Positions 1-7,688 of a stretch of 64,000 bases of DNA are shown piece after piece. Position numbers and translations under genes: made by a program. The stretch is from assembly GCF_049856295.1 (NCBI RefSeq), contig NZ_JBNDMZ010000005.1:62001-126000 (forward strand), given 5' to 3'. This DNA comes from JB111 sp049856295 (GTDB lineage Bacteria > Actinomycetota > Actinomycetes > Actinomycetales > Actinomycetaceae). How positions within the stretch are numbered: the stretch's first letter is position 1; every line of letters starts with the position of its first letter. Below the pieces are notes generated by a model. It ran no database searches and was not told the DNA's origin. It saw only the letters and a program-made list of their open reading frames with translations.

Positions 1-449
1 ATGGCGAGCGCGAGCGCGTCGGCGGCGTCCGCAGGCCGTGGAGCCGCCTCGAGGCGGAGGATCCGGCGCACCATCTCCTGGACCTGCTTCTTTCCCGCGC
101 GACCGTCCCCGGTCACGGCCGCCTTGACCTCGCTCGGCGTGTGCAGGGCGAGGGCGGTTCCGGCACGCGCGGCCCCGAGCATCGCCACGCCGGCGACCTG
201 CGAGGTTCCCGTGACGGAGCGGACGTTGGCCTGGGCGAACACGCGCTCGACCGCCACGACGTCGGGCCGGTGCTCCGCGAGCACGGCGTCCAGTCGGTCG
301 GCGACCGCGAGGAGGCGGAGGTGCGGGTCCTCGTCCGCCGGGGTGCGCACGACCTCGACGTGCAGGAGCTCGACCTCGCGCCCCCCGCCGCGCTCGACGA
401 GGCCGAGGCCGCAGCGTGTGAGGCCGGGGTCGACTCCGAGGATGCGCAC
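1..449 (-). CDS. ruvC: Holliday junction resolvase RuvC (3' end cut by window)
   Basis: RuvC cleaves four-way junctions during recombinational repair together with RuvAB. About 149 codons are present of a usual 170-190. The GTG start opens with VRILGVDPGLTRCGLGLVE, which carries the first catalytic Asp (residue 7). The second acidic site is the Glu in VVAVERVFAQANVRS near residue 70. The visible end, ADAADALALAI, carries the final catalytic Asp pair, so all active-site residues are inside the window. The frame is open to base 1. The gene lies downstream of yebC on the same strand, the usual actinobacterial neighbourhood, with a TauE/SafE gene in between. Confidence 0.93.
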   Translation of the reverse strand, partial: MRILGVDPGLTRCGLGLVERGGGREVELLHVEVVRTPADEDPHLRLLAVADRLDAVLAEHRPDVVAVERVFAQANVRSVTGTSQVAGVAMLGAARAGTALALHTPSEVKAAVTGDGRAGKKQVQEMVRRILRLEAAPRPADAADALALA

Positions 450-471
450 GTCCCCACTCTCGCACCCCGTC

Positions 472-1227
472 TCAGACGAGGCGGACAATCCCCCGCGCCA
501 GCGTGGCGAGGGCCCCGGCCCAGGCGACCGCCAGTGTCAGCGTCCGGGCCCGCCCGGCCGGCACGCGCGCCGCGAGCTTCCCTGCCGCCGGGACCACCGC
601 GATCACGGTGGCGGCGAGCAGGGCGACGACCCACCACGGCGGGAGCTCGGACGCGGGGGCGCCGAGGAGGAGCTTGAGCGTGACGGACAGGGCGCCCATC
701 GTGAAGAACGTCGGCTGCATCGACGCGGCGAACGAGGTCTGGGACCACCGGGAGAGCCGGGAGTACATCACCATCGCCGGGCCGGCGACCCCGGCCGTCG
801 TGTTGAAGAACCCGCCGATCGCGCCCGCCACCCCGGCGGCGAACGGTCCCCGCACGGGCGGGAGCCGGTCGAGCGCCGAGGCGAGGACGGTGCCGAGCAG
901 GCCGAGCACGAGGATCGAGCCGACGGAGATCTCGAGCCAGGCCAGCGGCAGCTCGCGCACGACGATCGCCGCCGGGACCGCACCGATGACCGCGCACGGC
1001 AGCAGGACGCGCAGCCGCCGCCAGTCGAACCCGGTGCGCATGGCGCGCCAGATGACGAGGGCGGAGACGGTGGTGGTCGCGTTGGTCAGCCACACGCCGG
1101 CGACCGGCCCGATGAGGAGCGCGAGGACGGGCGCCACCACGAGGCCGACCCCCATCCCGGACACGCGCTGGAGCGTGGCGCCGATCGCCACGGCGAGCAC
1201 CGCGACGACGATCTCGAGCGGGCTCAT
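472..1227 (-). CDS. TauE/SafE family sulfite/organosulfonate exporter-like membrane protein
   Basis: A 251-residue hydrophobic protein of about eight membrane segments. It begins MSPLEIVVAVLAVAIGATLQ and has the two-half layout of TauE/SafE permeases, including a glycine-rich second-half segment, GAIGGFFNTTAGVAGPAM. Family members export sulfite, sulfoacetate or other small anions, but the substrate cannot be read here. The ATG at 1227 gives the normal family length. The open frame continues upstream without a plausible domain. It is inserted between yebC and ruvC, which are often closer neighbours, so it may be co-transcribed with them without being functionally related. Confidence 0.85.
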   Translation of the reverse strand: MSPLEIVVAVLAVAIGATLQRVSGMGVGLVVAPVLALLIGPVAGVWLTNATTTVSALVIWRAMRTGFDWRRLRVLLPCAVIGAVPAAIVVRELPLAWLEISVGSILVLGLLGTVLASALDRLPPVRGPFAAGVAGAIGGFFNTTAGVAGPAMVMYSRLSRWSQTSFAASMQPTFFTMGALSVTLKLLLGAPASELPPWWVVALLAATVIAVVPAAGKLAARVPAGRARTLTLAVAWAGALATLARGIVRLV

Positions 1228-1325
1228 CGGCCGCGCGCGTCCCGGCCGCGCGCGTCCCGGTCGCGCACGTCCCGGTCGCAGGACCAGCCCGGAGCCGGCG
1301 CGACCTCCGACGTGCCGCGGACGGC

Positions 1326-2087
1326 TCAGTCCTCCGTGTCGAGCTCGGCGAGCACCTCGTCGGGGATGTCGACGTTGGAGCTGACGTTCTGCACGTCGTC
1401 GAGGTCGTCGAGCGCGTCGATCAGCCGCATGACCTTCTGCGCGCCCTCGGCGTCGACCGTGACCTCCATCGACGGGACGAACTGCGACTCGGCCGAGTCG
1501 TAGTCGAGGCCCGCGTCGACGAGGGCGGTCCGCACGGCGACGACGTCCGTCGCCTCGGAGAGGATCTCGAAGCTCTCGCCCTGGTCGGTGACCTCCTCCG
1601 CCCCCGCGTCGAGCACGGCCGCGAGGACGTCGTCCTCGGTCACGCCCTCGGCCTTGGGCACGACGACGACGCCGCGCCGGTTGAACAGGTACGCGACCGA
1701 GCCCGGGTCGGCGAGGTTGCCGCCGTTGCGGGTGAAGGCGACGCGGACGTCCGAGGCCGCGCGGTTCTTGTTGTCCGTCAGGCACTCGACGAGCAGGGCC
1801 ACTCCGCCGGGTGCGTAGCCCTCGTACATGATCGTCTCGTAGTCGGCGCCGCCCGCGAGCTCGCCGGAGCCGCGCTTGACGGCGTTGGTGATGTTGTCCC
1901 CGGGGACGGAGTTCTTCTTCGCCTTCTGGATCGCGTCGAACAGCGTGGGGTTGCCGGCCGGGTCACCGCCACCCGTGCGGGCGGCCACCTCGATGTTCTT
2001 GATGAGGCGCGCGAAGAGCTTGCCGCGCTTGGCGTCGATCGCGGCCTTCTTGTGCTTGGTCGTCGCCCACTTGGAGTGTCCCGACAT
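1326..2087 (-). CDS. yebC: YebC/PmpR family regulator or translation factor
   Basis: This 253-aa protein begins MSGHSKWATTKHKKAAIDAK, the near-invariant YebC/TACO1 start. It continues with the acidic central domain and the C-terminal VDAEGAQKVMRLIDALDD region. YebC proteins are cytoplasmic; bacterial members have been described as DNA-binding regulators and, more recently, as factors relieving ribosome stalling. The ATG at 2087 is preceded by a GAGGGAGA-type ribosome binding site. Length and sequence look intact. It precedes ruvC on the same strand, as in many actinobacteria. Confidence 0.95.
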   Translation of the reverse strand: MSGHSKWATTKHKKAAIDAKRGKLFARLIKNIEVAARTGGGDPAGNPTLFDAIQKAKKNSVPGDNITNAVKRGSGELAGGADYETIMYEGYAPGGVALLVECLTDNKNRAASDVRVAFTRNGGNLADPGSVAYLFNRRGVVVVPKAEGVTEDDVLAAVLDAGAEEVTDQGESFEILSEATDVVAVRTALVDAGLDYDSAESQFVPSMEVTVDAEGAQKVMRLIDALDDLDDVQNVSSNVDIPDEVLAELDTED

Positions 2088-2292
2088 CGTGTCTCCCTCG
2101 CTCGGCTCTCGCTGCTGGTCCGCGGCCGGTGAGCTGTCGTCACCGAGCGTCGTCGGCGCCTGGTCCGTCGGGCATCGTACCTGGCACCCGACGCCGGTCC
2201 GCCGCGCGGCGGCGCGCGGTCCGGGGCACCGTCCGTCGTGCGTGCCAGCCGTCCACGTCACCGGGACGCGGCCGTCAGTGAGTCCTGGTCGC

Positions 2293-2865
2293 TCAGTCGT
2301 CCTGGACGAGGTGCGGCTGCGACCCGTCCCAGCCCGAGGCCACGCGGCGGTGGAGGTCGGGGAGCTCGCTCGGGTAGACGGTGGCGCCGCCGGCCACGAG
2401 AGCGTCGAGCTCGTCGGGGCTGAACCAGCGCATCTGGTCGAGGACGTCGCGCTCGAGCTCGGTCCAGCCGGCCTCGTCCGTGCCCGGTCGCCGGCCCGGG
2501 ACGCGTGCGACGAAGAAGACCTCGTCCTGGCGCACGGTGCGGCGCACGAACCGGAACGTCGCGCTCCTCGTGGCCACCGGGCCGAGCAGGTCCTCGGCCG
2601 CCACCGTCAGGCCCGACTCCTCGCGCACCTCGCGGACGGCAGCCGTGCGGTCGTCCTCGCCGGTCGCGATTCCGCCGCCGACGGTGAACCACCAGCGGTG
2701 GTCGTCGTCGTCGCCGTCGTGCCCCTCGACCAGCAGGAGCGCGCCGTCGTCGTCGAGCAGGAGGACCCGGGCACCGCGCCGGAACGGGATGCCGTCGGGA
2801 CCCGGCACCCACTCCTCACCGAGGTCGGCCGGGGGGAGGTCGGCGGCAGGCTCGTGATCAGCCAC
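2293..2865 (-). CDS. Nudix hydrolase
   Basis: A 190-aa cytoplasmic hydrolase with a complete Nudix box (GX5EX7REUXEEXGU) around GGGIATGEDD and REVREESGLTV, roughly residues 62-87. It should hydrolyse a nucleoside diphosphate linked to another moiety; the substrate is not inferable. The chosen GTG start at 2865 overlaps the last 8 bases of the PrsW gene, suggesting translational coupling. A longer frame continues to 2955, but the extra residues are low-complexity. A Nudix gene also lies near pimA in mycobacteria (Rv2609c), so the position is conserved. Confidence 0.85.
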   Translation of the reverse strand: MADHEPAADLPPADLGEEWVPGPDGIPFRRGARVLLLDDDGALLLVEGHDGDDDDHRWWFTVGGGIATGEDDRTAAVREVREESGLTVAAEDLLGPVATRSATFRFVRRTVRQDEVFFVARVPGRRPGTDEAGWTELERDVLDQMRWFSPDELDALVAGGATVYPSELPDLHRRVASGWDGSQPHLVQDD

Positions 2866-4003
2866 GGAGGAACACCGCCCGGTCGGCCACGGCGCGCCGG
2901 AGGAGGGCGGACTCCTTGGCCTGGTGGTCGCGCCCCTGGCGTCCGGCGCGCGCACGGCGTCGGCCCAGCGCCAGCTCCACGGCGGCCTGCTGGAAGTCGA
3001 TCATCGCGCTGCGCTGGGGGTTCCCCCGTCCGCCCGCCCAGCGCACGGCGTTCTTCCGGGCCCCGGTGGACGTGAGCATCTGGACCTCGAACGGGGCGAA
3101 CCACCCGGCGGCGGCGTAGTCGCGCAGCCCGGACTCGATCGCGCGTCGCTCCCGGTGACGCAGCCACAGCACGAGGGCGATGAATGCGCCGAAGAGGGGG
3201 ATCTGGAACGAGACGAACACCTGGAAGAAGGAACCGCTCACCGAGGTGTAGTTCCACAACCCGTGCAGCACCACCGACGCGATCCAGCCCGGAATCACGA
3301 GCAGCCAGCGCCCGGGCCGGTCGGACTGCGAGGCGATGCCGAGCGCGAGGCCCATGCACACGGTGAACATCGGGTGGGCGAACGGGGTCATCAGCCCGCG
3401 CTGGACGAAGACCGCGGTGATCGAGTCCCAGTAGGTGAGGAAGGACTGGATGTTCTCCACGGCGGCGAATCCTGAGCCGACGGCGAGCGAGTAGACGACG
3501 CCGTCGACGAGTCCGTGGAACTGGCCGCGCCCGAGGAGCACGACGACGACGAGCCCGAGACCCTTCATCGACTCCTCGGTGAGCGGGGCGCTGACGACGG
3601 CCGTGAGGGCCGCCGCACGCTCGAGGCCCTGGTCCTCGGCGACGACCACCTGGAACAGCGAGTTGCCGGTCGCTGCGACCGCGGTGGCGACGCCTGCGCC
3701 CCAGGCCACGGCGACGATGAGGAGACCGCGCGGCTCCGGCTCCCACGCGTCGATCCACCGCACGAGGAGGAGGATCGCGACGAACGGGACGATCGCGAGG
3801 GCGACGGCCACGAGGATCTGGCCGGGACCCGAGGCGCCGCCGACGAGGCGCGGCAGGATCCACGCCAGTCCCCCGACGGCGATCGCGACGGCGACGATCT
3901 CGGTGACGGTGAAGGCGCGGGAGCGGCGACGCGGGACGGGCCAGGCGGCGGGTGGCGGACCGTAGGACCCGGGACCTGGCGCGATGCCCATGTGCTGACT
4001 CAC
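2858..4003 (-). CDS. PrsW family intramembrane metalloprotease
   Basis: A 381-aa polytopic protein with a proline-rich cytoplasmic N-terminus and about eight membrane segments. The PrsW/CAAX-protease signatures are present: TEESMKGLG (the EExxK motif), then FHGLVDGVVYSLAVGSGFAA with downstream ENIQSF, and LHGLWNYTS. The Glu and His residues in these would bind the catalytic metal. The family includes Bacillus PrsW, which cleaves an anti-sigma factor within the membrane; no cognate anti-sigma factor is visible here. The start is GTG at 4003; an ATG four codons later is possible. It follows pimA by 9 bases and is probably in the same transcript. Confidence 0.85.
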   Translation of the reverse strand: MSQHMGIAPGPGSYGPPPAAWPVPRRRSRAFTVTEIVAVAIAVGGLAWILPRLVGGASGPGQILVAVALAIVPFVAILLLVRWIDAWEPEPRGLLIVAVAWGAGVATAVAATGNSLFQVVVAEDQGLERAAALTAVVSAPLTEESMKGLGLVVVVLLGRGQFHGLVDGVVYSLAVGSGFAAVENIQSFLTYWDSITAVFVQRGLMTPFAHPMFTVCMGLALGIASQSDRPGRWLLVIPGWIASVVLHGLWNYTSVSGSFFQVFVSFQIPLFGAFIALVLWLRHRERRAIESGLRDYAAAGWFAPFEVQMLTSTGARKNAVRWAGGRGNPQRSAMIDFQQAAVELALGRRRARAGRQGRDHQAKESALLRRAVADRAVFLRG

Positions 4004-4012
4004 CGGGACACC

Positions 4013-5329
4013 CTACGAGGGACCCGGGTCTCCGTCCGACGACCGGGGCGGGGAGGTCTCGCCGGGGGTGCCCACGACCCGGCGGTAGACCTCCTCGACG
4101 CGGGCGGCGACGACGGACCAGTCGTACCGTTCGACCGCCCGGGCGGCCCGGGCGGCGCGCTCGAGGGCCGCGGTGCGCTCCGACAACGCCTCGCCGACGC
4201 GGTCGGCGAGATCGGCCGGGTCGTCGCGGCGGGCGAGGAGCCCGAGCGGGGCGGGGTGCGCCCCGAGGATCGCCGTGAAGGCCGGCAGGTCCGTGGCGAC
4301 GACGGGTGCCCTGGCCGCCATCGCCTCGAGCAGGACGATCCCGAAGCTCTCGCCCCCGGTGTGCGGGGCGACGAACACGTCGGCGCCCCGCAGGAGCCGG
4401 ACCTTCTCGTCCTCGCTCACGCGGCCCCGGACGTCGACGCGCGCGGCGGCGGCCGTTCCGGCGGTGTCGGCCGTGCCGGTGGTGCCGGTCGTGCCGTCGC
4501 CGCCGTGCCCCGGGTCGAGGCGACTGGCCAACGCCTCGACGGCCCGGTCGCCGCCTGGGCCCGCGACGACGAGGGTGGCCCCCGGGTGGGCGGCCAGGAT
4601 CCGCGGCCACGCCTCGGCGAGGACGCGGAACCCCTTGCGCGGCTCGCCCGCGCGGCCGAGGAAGAGCACGCGCGGACCGCGGACCGGCGCGTCGCCGTAG
4701 GACGGGGCGCCACCCCCGTCCGGGGCGGGACGCGGATGCGGATGCGGATGCGGATGCGAAACTGCACGACGCTCGTCGTCGTTGCCCCCGGCGCCCGGCC
4801 GGAACGCGGCGACGTCGAGGCCGTTGGGCACGACCTCGCACTCCGCCCCCAGCCAACGGCTCTGGGTCCGGGCGGCCTCCTCGGACACGGCGATCCGGGC
4901 GGCGATCCCGCGCAGGTGCCGGCGCTGGAGAGCGGCCAGCGGCCCGAGGCGGTCGACGCTGTCGATCGCGGCGTGGAACGTGGCGACGACCGGGATCCCC
5001 TCGGCCCGGGCCGCGCGCAGGGCGAAGGCCGACGCCGAGGGGACGGTCGGCTCGTGGACGTGGAGCACGTCGAGCCCGCTCTCCCGCACCCAGCGGCGGG
5101 CGCGCCGCGCGGCGGCCGGGTGCGGGGCCACATTCGCCACGGAGCCGTTGAAGCGGACCGGCAGCGACCGGCCGGCGACCTGCTCGTCCGTGCCTCGCGG
5201 CCGGCGACCCGGCGCGAAGGTGACGACCTCGTGGCCGCGGGAGCGCAGCGCGGCGGCGAGCTGGCGGACGTGCACGTCGACCCCGCCGGGGTGCGCGACG
5301 TCGTACGGGTGCGCGATGCCGATCCTCAC
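4013..5329 (-). CDS. pimA: Phosphatidyl-myo-inositol mannosyltransferase PimA (GT4)
   Basis: PimA transfers the first mannose from GDP-mannose to phosphatidylinositol on the inner face of the membrane. The 438-aa GT-B protein starts RIGIAHPYDVAHPGGVDVHV after a GTG. It has the acceptor/His region LDVLHVHEPTVPSAS, the donor loop LFLGRAGEPRKG, and the EX7E motif in GGESFGIVLLEAMAA. The length is greater than mycobacterial PimA (about 380) because of two low-complexity inserts: a His-Pro repeat in the interdomain linker and a Thr-Gly-rich stretch. The start overlaps the acyltransferase stop by GTGA, indicating coupling within the PIM operon. Confidence 0.93.
   Translation of the reverse strand: MRIGIAHPYDVAHPGGVDVHVRQLAAALRSRGHEVVTFAPGRRPRGTDEQVAGRSLPVRFNGSVANVAPHPAAARRARRWVRESGLDVLHVHEPTVPSASAFALRAARAEGIPVVATFHAAIDSVDRLGPLAALQRRHLRGIAARIAVSEEAARTQSRWLGAECEVVPNGLDVAAFRPGAGGNDDERRAVSHPHPHPHPRPAPDGGGAPSYGDAPVRGPRVLFLGRAGEPRKGFRVLAEAWPRILAAHPGATLVVAGPGGDRAVEALASRLDPGHGGDGTTGTTGTADTAGTAAAARVDVRGRVSEDEKVRLLRGADVFVAPHTGGESFGIVLLEAMAARAPVVATDLPAFTAILGAHPAPLGLLARRDDPADLADRVGEALSERTAALERAARAARAVERYDWSVVAARVEEVYRRVVGTPGETSPPRSSDGDPGPS
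4733..4757. repeat. GGATGC-type hexanucleotide repeat inside pimA
   Basis: About four tandem copies of a 6-base unit (GGATGC on the plus strand) encode alternating His-Pro in the PimA linker. Because the unit is a multiple of three, copy-number change would lengthen or shorten the linker without a frameshift. Confidence 0.85.
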
Positions 5330-6423
5330 GCGAGACCGCCGGCGGCCCGTGCCTCCCGCGCGCGTCCGGCGGCGAGCCGTTCGGCGTCGAGGTCCTCGAC
5401 GAAGACCCGCTGGAGCATGTGCCACTGCTCGGGGTGCCGGAGCAGGAACGGCTCCGCCACCTCGACCCACGCGCGGGTCAGCGCGACGACGTCGGCGCGG
5501 TCGACGGGCCTGGTCGGCGAGGAGCCGGCGGCCGCCTCCTCGGCGTGTCCGGGCGTCCGCACCGCGGCGGCGGTGCCCGGCCGCGTGCCCGCTCCGCCGC
5601 CGGCACCGGAACAGGCCGCGGACCGCCCGGGGGCGATCCCCGGCACCTCGACCGGAGCGCTGAACTCGGTGACGATCCCCCACCGCGAGCCGGCGCGCCG
5701 CGCCCGCTCGCCGTCGAGCCGCTCGTGACGGATGGTGATGACGACGAGCGGGGCGTCGAGCGCGAGGGCCAGGGCCGCGGGACCGGCGGCGACGAGGACG
5801 GGCCGCCCGGCCACCTCGGCCTCGACGCCCGTGCGGCCGAGGTCCCGGTCGGCGAGCAACGGGACCAGGTGGGGCCGGGTCGGCGCCAGCTCGGTGAGCC
5901 GGGGCAGGACCGGTGACCCGTCATCGACGACGATCGTCATGCCGAGCTCGGTGCGCAGGCGGACGAACTGCTCGTGCAGGGCGTCGGGCTGCAGCCGCTC
6001 GGCGACGGTGAGCACCGGCGCCATCGCGAGGCAGGACCAGGCGCCGGCGAGGTCCCAGTTGCCCGCGTGCAGAAGGGCGGCGACGACCGGTCGGCCGGCG
6101 TCGAAGGTCGGCTGGACGTTCTCCCGGTGGACCGCGCGGAACCGGGCGAGGACCTGCTCGTCGGTCAGTCGGCCGAGCGTGAGTGCCTCGGCGAAGTAAC
6201 GCAGGTACCCGCGCATGTTGGCCCGGACGGCGCGGCGGAGCTGGGGCGGGGTGAGGTCGGGGCGCAGGCGCGCGGTGTGGGCGGCGATGCGGCGCGTGCG
6301 CTCCGACGGCAGGGAGCCGGCAAGGCTGCCCGCGGCGCCGACGATCCGGTCGACGACCGGTTCCGGCGTGCGCGCCACCAGCCGCGCGGCCGCGGGGAGC
6401 AGCCGGATGGGGTCGAGGCTCAC
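5326..6423 (-). CDS. Phosphatidylinositol mannoside acyltransferase (PatA-like, LpxL/HtrB family)
   Basis: This predicted enzyme acylates the mannose added by PimA, producing acylated PIM1/PIM2 at the cytoplasmic membrane. The 365-aa protein has the lysophospholipid acyltransferase HX4D motif, seen as LLHAGNWDLAG near residue 115. The later conserved parts are LVPLLADRDLG and VVITIRHERLDGER. A low-complexity Gly/Ala/Pro insert follows EVPGIAPG. The GTG start at 6423 overlaps the stop of the PI-phosphate synthase by GTGA, and its own stop overlaps pimA in the same way. Position between pgsA and pimA matches the mycobacterial Rv2611c gene. Confidence 0.9.
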   Translation of the reverse strand: MSLDPIRLLPAAARLVARTPEPVVDRIVGAAGSLAGSLPSERTRRIAAHTARLRPDLTPPQLRRAVRANMRGYLRYFAEALTLGRLTDEQVLARFRAVHRENVQPTFDAGRPVVAALLHAGNWDLAGAWSCLAMAPVLTVAERLQPDALHEQFVRLRTELGMTIVVDDGSPVLPRLTELAPTRPHLVPLLADRDLGRTGVEAEVAGRPVLVAAGPAALALALDAPLVVITIRHERLDGERARRAGSRWGIVTEFSAPVEVPGIAPGRSAACSGAGGGAGTRPGTAAAVRTPGHAEEAAAGSSPTRPVDRADVVALTRAWVEVAEPFLLRHPEQWHMLQRVFVEDLDAERLAAGRAREARAAGGLA

Positions 6424-7049
6424 GAGGCCTCCGTGGACCGACGGGCCTGCGCGCGCACCTGGGCGACCCGCTGCCCGGCGGTGACGAGGGACGCCAGCGC
6501 CGTCAGTGCGAGGACCGTCGTCAGGACCCAGGCGGGCGCACCGAGCCCGTGCACGAGGACGCCGGCGAGGACGAGCACGAGCCGGTCGGCGCGCTCGGCG
6601 AGCCCGCCGCCCACCGCGAAGCCCTCGGCCTCGCCCCGGGCCTTCGTGTACGGCACGAGCTGGTCGGCGACGAGAGCGGCGAGCGCGGCGACCACCAGGG
6701 CGTCGCCCTGCTCGCCGGGGACGTGCCGGAGCGCGTAGACCACGATCGACCCGAGCAGCACGCCGTCGACGAGCCGGTCGGTCGTCGCGTCGACGAACGC
6801 GCCGAAGGGCGACACGGTCCCCGTGGCGCGCGCGACCTGGCCGTCGAGGGAGTCGACGAGCACGACGACGCCGAGCACGAGCGCGCCGATCCACAGGTGG
6901 CCGGTCGGGATGAGCGCGAGGGTGATCGCGACGGTCAGCGCCCCGCCGGTCACGGTGACGGCCGTGGCCGGTACCCGGCGACGCACGAGCGCCCGGGTGA
7001 CCGGAGCCAGCATCGCCTCCGTGATCCCACGGCCGCTCGAGGACAGCAT
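6420..7049 (-). CDS. pgsA: CDP-alcohol phosphatidyltransferase, likely phosphatidylinositol-phosphate synthase
   Basis: This enzyme should condense CDP-diacylglycerol with inositol phosphate, supplying the lipid that PimA mannosylates. The 209-aa membrane protein contains the full CDP-alcohol transferase signature (DGXXARX8GX3DX3D), seen as DSLDGQVARATG then GAFVDATTDR. It has about six membrane segments. The ATG at 7049 shares one base with the upstream HIT stop (TGATG), and its end overlaps the acyltransferase start. Family members of this kind in actinobacteria with an adjacent pimA make PI-phosphate rather than PG-phosphate, so the assignment rests on context plus motif. Confidence 0.92.
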   Translation of the reverse strand: MLSSSGRGITEAMLAPVTRALVRRRVPATAVTVTGGALTVAITLALIPTGHLWIGALVLGVVVLVDSLDGQVARATGTVSPFGAFVDATTDRLVDGVLLGSIVVYALRHVPGEQGDALVVAALAALVADQLVPYTKARGEAEGFAVGGGLAERADRLVLVLAGVLVHGLGAPAWVLTTVLALTALASLVTAGQRVAQVRAQARRSTEAS

Positions 7050-7681
7050 CAGGGCCTCGGTCCTGATCGAGGCGGATCGGCGGACGTCCGCGGGTCGTCG
7101 TCGGGCTGTTCGTCGTCGTACGCCTCGTCGTCCCAGGCGTCCGCGAGCAGGGTGCGGGTCTCGGACAGCAGCTGGGGCACGGCCTTGGTGCGGGCGACGA
7201 TCGGCAGGAAGTTGGCGTCGCCGGCCCACCGGGGCACCACGTGCTGGTGGATGTGCGCGGCGATGCCCGCCCCCGCGACCGCGCCCTGGTTCATCCCGAG
7301 GTTGAAGCCGGCCGGCGAGGACACGCCGCGTACGACCCGCATCGCGCGCGCCGAGAGTCGGCCGATCTCGTCCCGCTCGGCGACCGTGAGGTCGGTGAGG
7401 TCGGCGACGTGCCGGTAGGTGCACACGAGCAGGTGGCCGGGGTTGTACGGGAAGAGGTTGAGCACGACGTACGCGTGCTCGCCCCGGTGGACGACGAGCC
7501 CGTCGGCGTCGTCGCGGGTGGGTGTCGCGCAGAACGGGCACGCCGCCGACTCCCCGGTGCGCGGACGCACGTCACCGCCGGTGTCGCCGACGTAGACCAT
7601 CCGGTGCGGCGTCCACAGCCGCTGGAGGGCGTCGGGCACGCCGGGCTGGTCCAGCGGGTCCTCGACCTGGTCGGCGCTCAC
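7049..7681 (-). CDS. HIT domain protein (AP4A phosphorylase-like)
   Basis: A 210-aa cytoplasmic HIT-family protein with the catalytic triad in HIHQHVVPRW near residue 142. A zinc-binding-like CPFC pair lies at about residue 48, and a GHLLVCTYRHV segment follows. The mycobacterial homologue in the same position, Rv2613c, is a diadenosine tetraphosphate phosphorylase, so a nucleotide phosphorylase or hydrolase role is likely. The start is GTG at 7681, seven bases after the thrS stop. It is translationally linked to the PI-phosphate synthase gene downstream. The acidic C-terminal tail looks disordered. Confidence 0.9.
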   Translation of the reverse strand: MSADQVEDPLDQPGVPDALQRLWTPHRMVYVGDTGGDVRPRTGESAACPFCATPTRDDADGLVVHRGEHAYVVLNLFPYNPGHLLVCTYRHVADLTDLTVAERDEIGRLSARAMRVVRGVSSPAGFNLGMNQGAVAGAGIAAHIHQHVVPRWAGDANFLPIVARTKAVPQLLSETRTLLADAWDDEAYDDEQPDDDPRTSADPPRSGPRP

Positions 7682-7688
7682 GATCGGC

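Noticed and set aside
1..1503. Plus-strand open frame of 500 codons across ruvC and the exporter
   Set aside because: Arg/Pro/Ser-rich shadow frame antisense to recognised genes.
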